From Allodiplogaster sudhausi (Eukaryota > Nematoda > Chromadorea > Rhabditida > Diplogasteridae), in contig CALZFC010000268.1 of the NCBI GenBank assembly GCA_945643635.1, positions 656,501 to 720,500 on the forward strand: DNA of 64,000 bases, in the 5' to 3' direction. A model generated the notes under the pieces. The model was not told the DNA's origin. It ran no database searches and worked only from the letters and a program-made list of their open reading frames with translations. Shown one piece after another: positions 24,135 through 34,634 of this stretch; the stretch's first letter is position 1; each line of letters starts with the position of its first letter. A program made the translations under genes and the position numbers.

Positions 24135-25050
24135 ACATCTAAAGCTGAGGTACTAAACTGTTAGGGGGTAGCAAATACCTTTAGAAGATTATTTAATTTA
24201 CTACTTGTGTGATACGATTTGTATCGGAGTTACAGGGACAATTGTGGGAGATAAAGGAATGACAAAGAAGGGAAGTGAGTGGAAACTGTGGGAGATTTCT
24301 CAGAGCAACAGACATCTATGTTCTGCCCAAATTCAATGACAGTTCAACGCCCACACAAATATTTTTATTGTAATAAAAGGTATTCATACAAAATTCGCGG
24401 TGGTTGGATGTCTGGGAGTGCAGTGGAAATCGTTACGGGTACATTGAAATCGCAGGTGCGCATCTCTACCTGACACTGAAAGTACACATAGTGGGGGGGG
24501 CAGACTTTTTAAACAAAGTTATTACCTAAACAGGATTTGAGAGCGTGCAAAGGAGACAGGGATTCGGTGAATCCGCGCTCAGTCAAGGGTTAGGCGACTA
24601 CGCGCTCAACAATTCAAGTCGAGCATGATGAATTGTATGTACATTTCAAAGATAGCAATTAATAATATGAATAAAGCAAGCCCTCGTTTTTGCTTTTGTT
24701 AAATTGTGCAAACATCAATTCAGGCAATGATTGCATGCAGTTATCTATGAAGGATTGGGGCACAACCTTTTTTATTGATACATTATTTGACACTTATTGA
24801 ATAAGTATTCAGTATAGTCCATTTTACCGCAGGAAATTTTGAATGGATGATATTTTCGTAGATTTTGAATTTAATCACTGTGCAAGCTTCATAATGATTA
24901 AAAGAAGTTTTTTCTGCTCCGTGAACTTTAAATTCATAGGTTACAAACCAACTTGTATCCTAATACGTATCATCCTAGCAGCTTTAGCAGTATCGTAATT
25001 AACGACATAACTTGCGGATATTCTCACAACCATTCTAGACTGCACAACGT
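24135..25050. other. Spacer without recognised gene
   Basis: AT-rich spacer between the hAT element and the copy 5 promoter. It holds a G8 run at 24493 but no supported frame. Parts from about 24540 resemble the copy 3 and copy 6 flanks only weakly. Confidence 0.3.
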
Positions 25051-25054
25051 GAGG

Positions 25055-25120
25055 GTAATTATATGCTAATTATCCAGGTGAATTCTGTACCGAATGCACT
25101 CACTTCCTAATTAGCATCTC
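25055..25120 (+). promoter_or_regulatory. Upstream module of copy 5
   Basis: GGTAATTATATGCTAATTATC followed after about 45 bp by CCTAATTAGCATCTC. It is the same layout as the other copies, with the first palindrome slightly altered, about 300 bp before the ATG. Confidence 0.45.
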
Positions 25121-25355
25121 TCGCCTCCCTTGCGATACAATCATTAAGAAAAGAAGTGAACACCATTCTTTCTTCTTCTTCTTCTTATCCTTGAACTTCT
25201 TCTTTTAACCTAACCTCTGATTAATGGTATTGAACGTAGAAGATTCTTTTCAAAATATTAAGCGTATTTTCACCCTCACCATAAGCTCTTTATACTTGTA
25301 ATTGATTTTTTAAATTCATTTTTTAAATTCTGTTTTGCAAACTCTACTCAGATAA

Positions 25356-26795
25356 ATGTCGACCATACGCGCGCTTCAGCCTATCAGCGTGTGCTCTCCA
25401 GAAGTTGCGACTCTCCTCGCCGTCTCCGACGTGGTCATTCTCTGGGCTTGGCCTAGTACTATTCTCAAGTCAAATTCGGCGTTCACGCCTGAGTCGCTTC
25501 GCCTCCTTGATCAGCCTCCGGCAATATCGTTCGGGACTACGATGCCGGCCAACACCACAGCCGGGTGCTTTGTTACCCCGATAACGGCGATAACGTTTCC
25601 AACGAGTCCGAAGTTAGTATGCGGAGAATCTTCGCCAAACTGCCACGCGTCATGTGTCTTGCCGCACTCGCATGGGGGTACCCCAAGGGCGGCGACCTTC
25701 GCCTCGCCCACCGACATCTTCTTAGCCATTGTCACACCTCGGGATACAGTCAATATCATTTGCTTCACTGCGGCATCCTCTCTCTTCGACTCAGATGTCA
25801 GCTATTACTTTTGTCACAGCTACCAGCAGCGATACGATTCACTGTTCGAGCTGTCGATGACCACTCAACTTGAGTCGGGGCCGACTGCTGATGGGGAGCA
25901 CTTCTTCCTGCTCACGTATGAGCGATGGGGTCAAGGAGGAGAAAAGCAGCGTGCACGCCGTTTCCGCTTATCTCTAAATGACGGAAGCGTCACTTCAAGT
26001 GAACTCGTCATCGATCGATATGGAGGACTCAATGACGTATTTCTTTGTGCTCGACAAGTTGCTAATTTGCTTAGACAACGTGAGTACTCGTGCAAGAGCG
26101 CCACCTTTCGCAAGGATGAAAATGGCGCCTGGCAGCAGCGTCAGATTGACGCGATCGTTGATGCCGATCACTTGGCGGGGCGAGTGCTCGAGCCCATCAA
26201 GATGGCCAAGTATGACACCGTCAGCTGTGCTGAAGACAGTAGGTACTTGACGACATTGCTCCTCGTGATGCCAAATGGCAGAATCGGGGGCGTTGTCAAG
26301 CATTCAAGTAAGGGGGAGCCCATTCACAATTGTGATGTGATCTCCTCCTATAGTGGACGGCGTGTCTTCCTGCTTTTCGGCAGCACGCTTTACATGGTGA
26401 ACCATAGTTTTTTTAATACATTTCACCCCTCTTCGCAAATTATGCACTTATTCAGTTCATGCATAATTTAGCTTTATTTCCTCATTCCTCATCCTCATTC
26501 ATTTTGTCGCTCTTCGCGGCGTCAAAAGTTGCATCTATTCAGATGGTGCAGTATTCCAAACTTTAACTAATCATTGAAAGAAAAACGATTGGTAATTATT
26601 TATTATATGAATTCTACGATAAACCGTCCACAATAGAGCTTTTTTTTCTAGGGCAACATCGGAAGCATGATTCCGACCCTGGAAGAAGCTGCTAAATCGG
26701 CATGCTTCGGATTACTCAGAGAGTGGAGGCAGATCACTTTCCTCTGCCGACTAGAATTCAACTTGGTCGTCCAGTTTCTCTCGACCGCTACTTAA
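25356..26795 (+). CDS. Tandem family copy 5: intact protein of unknown function
   Basis: Exon 1 25356-26396 (347 codons) and exon 2 26652-26795 join in phase 0 across a 255-bp GT-AG intron (acceptor TTTTTCTAG); 394 aa. The start is MSTIRALQPISVCSPEVATL, four bases after an ACTCAG acceptor. All family blocks are present: LRLLDQPPA, TTAGCFVTPI, CHASCVLP, RAATFASPTDIFLAIVTPRD, SSLFDSDVSYYFCHSYQQ, FFLLTYERW, NDGSVTSSE, FRKDENGAWQQRQIDAIVDA, VLEPIKM, LLLVMPNGRIGGVVKHSS. Exon 2 gives GNIGSMIPTLEEAAKSACFG and LLREWRQITF. There is no signal peptide, no membrane span and no motif I can assign to a known fold. It is mixed alpha/beta in feel, probably intracellular. A poly(A) signal AATAAA is at 26927. 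It is the best template for the family. Confidence 0.7.
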
Positions 26796-27490
26796 GGCCC
26801 TTCCTTTGAGGGATCATCATCGCCATCTTCACTCGTTACTCCGCCACAAACTTGATTTGCCCTTTTATCTTCTGTACATTTTGAATTCATTTATTATCTT
26901 ATTTTTCCGCTTTATTCTTAACGTTTAATAAAGAGATGGTTACTAGTTTGCATTTAAACTTGCTAATCAGCACCTCTAGCGTCCCTTGTGATACAATCGC
27001 TAAAACATTTCTGCGATGGATACTCCCTCTCCCTTCTGCTCAATCGTACAGTAATGTAGTGCTTAGGAGCGCGCAGGATGTCACATTAAAACTTGTTGAT
27101 CATCCTCTGCGTTGACACGAGCACAAAGGGGCGGAGCCTAGCAAGCGCAATATTGACTAACTGCTCATTCCATTTTATACGACCCCGTTTGAATTACCGT
27201 GCGATCTATTTCTCCGTCCTATTCACTGACCTCTTGATTGTAGCAACCTTGAATATTGTCCAAGTACTTTAATATTTATTGAATAAATATTCAATCTATT
27301 CCATCCTATCGCAGGAAATGTTGATTAGATTATTTTCTATAAATTTTGAATGTAATTCTTGTCACTGTCTTGCTTATAAAGTGAAGCAATTTCAAACTGG
27401 ATGCAATTGCTAGTTAAACTTAAAATCTTAGGATATGAGCCAACTGACAGGTCAACTTGCGGACACAACCAATCTCGACGCACAACTTGA

Positions 27491-27560
27491 GGGTATTTAT
27501 ATGCTAATCAGTCAGATCCACTCTTACTATGCACCGCATCCACGAGCTAATTTGCACCTC
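27491..27560 (+). promoter_or_regulatory. Upstream module of copy 6
   Basis: GGGTATTTATATGCTAATCAG, CTTACTATGCACCGCATCC and GAGCTAATTTGCACCTC. Both palindromes carry one change compared with copy 1. About 310 bp before the ATG. Confidence 0.45.
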
Positions 27561-27803
27561 TTGCCCTTGCGAAACGATCATCTAGAAAAGAAGCGAACTC
27601 CATTCTTTCTTCTTCTTCTGCTTCTTCAACAACTTCTTTTCGTTCTGAAGAATAAGTGGAAGATCCTGTGCAATATATTAAAGTTATGGTGACGTTGAAG
27701 CTCAATGTCACCATAACTTTAACCTATCCTTTAACTTGTTGAAAAACCTGTCACAATTTCTTTGAAGAATTGTCATGTTAAACATCTCCTCCTCTTCAGA
27801 CCG

Positions 27804-29233
27804 ATGTCGATCATACGCGCGCTTCAGCCGATCAGTGTCTGCTCATCGAAGGATGCGAGAGTCCTCGCCGTATCCGATTCTCTGGGCTTCCCCTAATGAG
27901 ATTCTCAAGACAAGTTTGGCGTTTTCGAAAAATGCGCTTCGCCTCCTTGATCAGCCTCCGGCAACGCCGTTCCGGAATACGATACTGTCGAACACCACGG
28001 CCGGATGCTTTGTCACGCCGATCACTGCGATGACGTCAACAATGGGCCCGCACTTAGAATGCGGACAATCTTCACCAATCTGCCACGCGTCATGTGTGTT
28101 GCCGAATTCGGACTTCTTCTCGCATGGGGGTACCCCAAGGGCGGCGACCTTCGCCTCGCAAACCGACATCTTCTTAGCCATTGTCACACCTCGCGATACA
28201 GTCAATATCATTCGCTTCACTGCGGCATCTTCTCTTTTTGACACGGACGTCAGCTATTACATCTGTCACAGCTACCAACAGAGGAACGAGCAACTGTCCG
28301 AGTTGTCGATCGCCACACTTCACGGCTCGGATCCGACTGCTGATCATTTCTGCTTGCTTACATTCGAACGGTGGAGCGGAAGACGAGGTAGAAATGCCAG
28401 AAGGCGTGCACGCCGTTCACGTGTATCCCTACATGACGGAAGCGTCACTTCAAGTGAGTACGTAATCAATCGATCTATCCGAGAGGGTGACGCATTTCGA
28501 ACTGCTCGAGAAGTTGCCGAATTACGTATGCAAAGTGAGTACACGTTCGAGGGCTATACCTTTCGCAATGATGACAGCGGGATCTGGCAACAGCGTCAGA
28601 TTGACTCGATCTTCGATGCCTGCCACTTAGAAGGACGAGTGATCGAGCCCATCAAGATGGCCAAGTATACAAGGCCTATGGTGTACAAGTCAATGAAGCG
28701 CTACCACGAGGGCCACTTTACTCTACTCGGTAGTACGACCGATTCGGACACGGACACCTACAGCTGGGCGGAAGACATTGAGTTCATGACAAGATTGCTA
28801 TTGGTCATGCCAAATGGCAGCATCGGGGGCGTTATTAAGAAGCCAAGCAAGAGTTGCGTTATTGACGATTGTGACGTGATCTCCTCCCATTGTGGACAGC
28901 GTGTCCTCGTGTTTTACGAGGACACACTTCACATGGTGAGAAATAATGAGCTATTTCATTTTGACGCTTTTCTCCATTCGTCTTTTTTAAAGCTTTATTT
29001 CATCATTGAAAAGAGAAAAATAGTAACCAGTTGTGATAGAATTCTAGGATGAACAATAGAAGAAACTGTTTTAGGGCTACATCGGAAGCGGAATTCCGAC
29101 CCTGGAAGAAGCGGCTAAAATCAGCTTTCTTCGATCTACTCAGCAAGTGGAGGCAGCTCATTTTCCCCTACGAACGAGATTTCAATTCCGTCGTCCGGTT
29201 TTTCTTGACCGCAAAGTAACGTTTTTCCTTTGA
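27804..29233 (+). pseudogene. Tandem family copy 6: N- and C-terminal frameshifts
   Basis: The canonical ATG (27804, MSIIRALQPISVCS) is followed within 25 codons by an 8-bp deletion relative to sisters (GTATCCGATTCTCTGG), then a stop at about 27894. From there to the donor after 28935 the family frame is fully open and long. That frame is also open back to an upstream ATG at 27775, so a protein with a different N-terminus is possible. Exon 2 (from 29075) has one extra A after GCTAA, which replaces the usual C-terminus and runs to TGA at 29231. The middle carries an extended insertion around YTRPMVYKSMKRYHEGHFTL shared with copies 1 and 7. Poly(A) signal at 29380. Confidence 0.55.
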
Positions 29234-29379
29234 CGACTTATCATTGTCTTCGAACCATTTTCATTAAGCCTCATCCTTGATTTTCGTCTTGTCTTCAGTC
29301 CATATTTTATTCATTGTTATGCTATTCTTTATTTTTTTCTCACTAATTCCACACCCATGTTCCACTTCGGTAACCAGTA

Positions 29380-30440
29380 AATAAAGTTGAAGTTTAAGAA
29401 TACAATTTGACGGATAAGTTGGCATTGAAAAAAAACTTCCGTTTGAAGCAGATTTGTGACAAAGAAATATTTTTGCCTGGTGCAAGCTCGAGAGAAAAAT
29501 TATAATATATTAGGTTGAGCTTCATGCTCCTTTAAGAATTCGCACGGCTTCACTGCATTCGAGTCAATTTACTTCTTGAGACAATGCACATACTTCCTTA
29601 TTGACATATTAAAAAAGGGCTTAAACCTTCTGTTGTAAATCAACAAAAAAAAGAACACGTCCTCAAAATTGAGAATCCACTCGAAATATTACTGTAAGTG
29701 GGATTTCTCAAACTCAAACAGAAAAGATGACATGTGATCGTCTGATTCGTAATCAAGCAAACATGTTGCGGTCTACATTCAAACGTGCACTTTTTTTAAT
29801 TCAAATTGGTTGATCTCCTAACTATCCAACAATTTCTTCATTTTGCATCAAACCTATTTGATCTGACTGCCTGGCCAGCGCGTATTTGGCACTTCTCTCA
29901 CTCTCCTCTTCGCTTGGCTCATGATTCCGCTTCGGAAACCCGACGCTGTTCTGGTCTTCCTCGTACTCTTTCTCTCAACATCATTGATGGGGTGAAGCTG
30001 GTGAAAACCTTTGTTCATTCTAATTAGTTCTCACTCTATTTGTATTTATAGTCTAAGAAAAGTACAAATCTTCATTCTGACTACATACATACCTTTTAGA
30101 CAAAAAGCTATCTTCGAGAATCAGCATCTGCCGACAACAGTGCAGTCCACCAATACAAAACAACTAACTACGCAGTCTACTTCTTCCAAATCGGACGAAT
30201 CATGTGCGATCGTTGAAATCGTTGTAAAAGCATTTCATTTTGGATAAGAATTTTTGTATATCAAAAAGGTATTAGAAATGTTGGAGATTGATTAATAAAG
30301 ATATAGGCCAGCGAGTGAGGCTACATCGCGCTCGACAATTCCAGCTCAGCAACTTCCTAAAGACGATGATGAATTATTCACTTAAGTGGGATTAATGCAA
30401 GTCACTTGTATGCGTTCATGATCGTTAAAATAATTGGACA
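29380..30440 (+). repeat. Duplicate of the 18560-19500 spacer
   Basis: Matches the copy 3 flank (see that entry). The corresponding small frame starts at ATG 29921 (MIPLRKPDAVLVFLVLFLST) but is one base shorter than its partner. The signal-peptide frame therefore ends early, while the downstream NIIDGVKLVKTFVHSN frame is kept. Confidence 0.65.
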
Positions 30441-30550
30441 CGAGTCCAACTCGGACCGCTAGTTGGTGCAGGCCTCTGCTGATAAATCATATCTTAATTA
30501 ACTACATAACTTGTGGACACTCTCACAACCAATTTCGACTCCACAACATG

Positions 30551-30620
30551 AGGGTATATATGTATATGCTAATTAGCTAGATGGTCTTATTATGCACCTC
30601 GTCCACTTGCTAATTAGCAC
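30551..30620 (+). promoter_or_regulatory. Upstream module of copy 7
   Basis: GGGTATATATGTATATGCT then AATTAGC, CTTATTATGCACCTCGTCC and TGCTAATTAGCACC. Both palindromes are intact. About 335 bp before the ATG at 30888. Confidence 0.45.
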
Positions 30621-30887
30621 CTCTTGCTTCCCGTGCGAGTCGCAAGTAGCGACACAATCATCTAGAAAAGAAGTGAACACATTCTTTCTTCTTTCTTCTA
30701 TTACATTCAACCAAACCTTTGATTAATGTCCTGCATTGAACAAAGAAAAAGTTAAAGATTCCCTCGAGTATATTATTAATATCAATTGCACCATAACTTT
30801 AACGTATACTTATGCTTGTTGGTAAATGTTTTTGTTGCTATTTCACTGAAGAAATATCATGAAACACTTCTCTTTCTCCTCAGATCG

Positions 30888-32275
30888 ATGTCGACCATAC
30901 GCGCTCTTCAGCCGATCAGCGTGTGCTCTCCGGCAGATGCGGGTATCCTCGCCGTATCCGACGCGGCCATTCTCTGGGCCTTCTCCAGCCCCATTCTCAA
31001 GACTAATTCGGCGTTCTCGCCTAAGTCGCTCCGCCTCCTTGATCAGCCTCCGGCAACGCCGTTCGAGAATACGATGCTTTTGGACACCGCGGCCGGATGC
31101 TTTGTCACGCCGATCACTTCGATGACGTCACCAACGCTCCCGAATCGCGGACAATCTGTGCCAATGTGGCACGCTTCATGTGTCTTGCCGCACTCGCCCA
31201 CCGACATCTTCTTGGCCATTGTCACATCTCAAGATACAGTCAATATCATTCGCTTCACCGCGACATCTCCTCTCTTTGACACCGACGTCAGCTATAACTT
31301 CTGTTACAGCTACCAGCAGAGGTATGAGACGCTGAGCAAGCTGTCGATCGCCACTGTACCCGACGGGCCAACTGCTGATGGGGAGCACTGCTGCTTGCTC
31401 ACATACGAAGTGTGGAGAAGAATGATGGAAACAAGAAGGCGAGCGCGCCATGTACGCGTTTCCCTAAATGACGGAAGCGTCGCTTCAGGTCAATGCGTCA
31501 TCGATCGATCGGCCCGATTCGATGATGAATTTGAAACTGCTCGAGAAGTCGCCGAATTACTTAGGCAACGTGCGTACTCGTACAAGAGTAATAACTTTCG
31601 CAAGGATGACAGCGGCATCTGGCAGCAACGTCAGATTGACGCTATCGTTGATGAACATCACTGGACATGGCGAGTACTCGAGCCCATCAAGATGGCCATG
31701 TATACAAGGGCTATGGTGTACATGTCAATCGATGAACGTCACTTCACTCTACTCGATGCTAGGGCAGATTCGGTCACGGACACCGACAGAAACGCGGAAG
31801 CCACTGAGTACATGAGGGAATTGCTGCTCGTGATGCCCAATGGCAGCATCGGGGGCAGCAATTAAGCAAGATGGGCAACATTCACAATTGTGACGTGATC
31901 TCCTCCAATTGTGGACGGCGCGTCCTCTTGTTTTACGGAAGCACACTTTTCATGGTGAGACGTTGTCTTTTTATGCTTTTATCGCCTTTCAAAAGTTTCA
32001 CCGTATAAATTAATGCATCACTTAGCAAACTTCCCTATTTGAATAGAGAACATTGTTAATTAGATGTGATAGAATTCTACAATAAACAGTCTTCATTAGA
32101 GCAAAAAATATATTTCTTGATTTTCTAGGGCTACATCGGGAGCGGAATGCCGACCCTGGAAGAAGCGGGAAAGTCCACATGCTTCGGGCTACTCAGAGAA
32201 TGGAAGCAGATCATTTTCCCCTACCATCGAAATTTCAACTCGGAATTTCAATTTCAACTGTTTCTCTTCCACTGA
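30888..32275 (+). pseudogene. Tandem family copy 7: truncated near the end of exon 1
   Basis: From MSTIRALQPISVCSPADAGI the frame is open for 325 codons, through AREVAELLRQRAYSYKS and LLLVMPNGSIGG. A small deletion then creates SN and TAA (31863-31865), where sisters continue VVKQSSK. The rest of exon 1 to the donor after 31954 and exon 2 (32129-32275, GYIGSGMPTLEEAGKSTCFG) are still recognisable. Part of the CVLP...FASPTDIF region is also shortened in frame. It could give a truncated protein. A poly(A) signal AATAAA is at 32449. Confidence 0.6.
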
Positions 32276-32459
32276 TTGAAACTATCATCTTCCCTTTGAC
32301 GGTTCACTATCGCCTTCTCTTACCATGTTATTCAGCCTGAATGTTGATTTGAGTTTTGTCTTCTGTCTAAAGTGTGGGTCGTATTAATTATTATCTTATT
32401 CTTTTGTTCTTCGAATTCCACATCCACGTTAAAATTCAGTGACCTGAAAATAAAGTTAA

Positions 32460-33530
32460 ACAATAAGAATGTATGTTTGCATTAAAAACACAACAAGTAT
32501 CATTTGAAGCGGAATTTAAACAAGGAACCAACACGTCCGTTCATTTTGAAAATATACATAGGACCCTTATATGAGAAATGATCAGAAAATCTTTATCCTA
32601 ATGCAATATAAGATTTCTATTGGCAGTCCTATCGTTGATTATTGCTGTGGGATACGCCGGCTGCATTCTTCAATTATTGCCAATTTTACGACTTTCTATG
32701 ATTTTTCCTATGCAAATAAAAATTTTCTTTTTGTTATATACTTCAGACATGCTGGCTTAAAATTGATTTCTAATGCAACAACGCATATTTCTTTCATTTA
32801 AACTAAACCGGTAGCAATAAAGTAACAATTTTTTTTATTGAATTTCGCTACCTCACCATCTTGAAATGGAAGAAAGAAGAAACAACATTAATTGTTCATC
32901 ACTTGCTTTCCTCGAGATAATAAAAGAGGAAGACAACTGACAGCCCAGCCAATTATTTATTATATCGAAAAGAAACAAGCGTCGTAAGAAAAAAATAGAG
33001 ATCGGAGCAAAAAAATATAATAAAAACAACAATAACAACATCACAAATAGATTAATCCTGCAGATGAGGTTGCAACAATGTTGCAACACGATCCTTATTC
33101 CAAGCAGTCTCCGTAATAATTTAAAGAAGAATATATTTATTTATAAAAAAAAAGTACTCCGTCACTGGTTTGCAAGCGTAAATGATTAAAATTGCAGGAT
33201 GACTCACCGTAATAAGCGCTCAAGTTATGTATGTTATGCTAGATAAGATAATTAGTGCATAAATAAAAATAAAAGAAAAAACACAAAGAAGCTATGAAAC
33301 CTAATATCGGACATTTTATGGCTCGTTACAAACAGAAAGTCCCATGGTCTGAAAATATTTGGCTGTGTTGAAGACGTCAAAAGCGGATGAGAAAGAGAAG
33401 TTTACATCTGTCTCTGTCTCTTTTTTCTCTCCTCTGGCTAGCTCTCTCCTTCTCTCTCTCTCTCTTCTTTTTTTCTGACTCCCTCCTTGTCTCTCTCTCT
33501 TCATTCTCTGACTCTCTTTCCCTCTCTTCC
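32460..33530. other. Spacer between the array and the copine gene
   Basis: AT-rich, ending in a purine/pyrimidine tract (33413-33530, CT on this strand) next to the copine stop codon. No other gene was seen. Confidence 0.35.
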
Positions 33531-34586
33531 CTAATCGAGTAGCTGTCTCTTGTCAGCATCATCGTCAATGACGTCATCGTCTGGATCGGGCGGATGCGAC
33601 GGGCGCCACGTGTCTTGAGAGCGACGCGTCACATCGTCGTGACCGCGACGCGTCACATCGTCGTGACCGCGACGCGTCGCGAGTCGCTCCATAAAGCGTT
33701 CGCGCGTCGTCTGCAGCACACTTCGCGATCGCTCGGGCAGCCGGACGGTGAGACCGGTGCAGTTGTACGAAGGCGACAGCCGCTCCATCTTCTCAGCGTG
33801 AAGAAATTCTAAAAAAAAGAATATTTTTTATCATGCTCTTTTAAGAATTCAATGCGCTATGCGTGGTATGTAGTCCATTGGTCCAACTTTCTAATTATTA
33901 ACCCATTCATCCCACAATCAATTCACCAATTCATCCATCCTTCACCAAAGATCTTCGCGGCGTGCAGAAATTCTATAAGCGCAATATGAACAGAAATATT
34001 TAGGTTGAAAAATAATAAGCGATAATTTGCATGCAATCAATTGAGCGCTTTTTTTACATATGTTTAAGAGAATAATCCATGCCATCCTGTCCTCTAGAAT
34101 TTTTTTTTGTAGTATGAGACTATTAGAGAGATGGGGCGAGCAAATATAATAATAAAAAACAAATAAAACAGAAAAATTAATTTAATTTAATTTTTAAAAA
34201 AACACGACTAACGTCCATCACTGCCTCGACGAGCTGTCTGCACGACTGGCGGCATGAGAAAGGACGAGGACGAGTCGGATCTGCGAAAAGATGGAGTCCT
34301 CGCCTTTCTCCTTTCTCGCTTTATATGCCTACTTTCTTCTTTTCGTTCTCTATTCGAGAATTTATATTTTTATTTTTGCAAATGTTTTTATTTATAAAAT
34401 TTTATGAAGAAAAATTACTAATGTATGTATGTATATAATAATTTAGGTATGTAATAATTCTGACTGTTTTGTGCGAGAGCTCCACGGCCTCTCAGCGGCA
34501 GAAGGCGCCTCAGGCAACACGTAGCATTCGGTCGGACGGTCGGGGATGAGGAAGGATGCGTGGAAGAGGGGCGAGCGGCAGACCTG

Positions 34587-34634
<48 letters not shown>

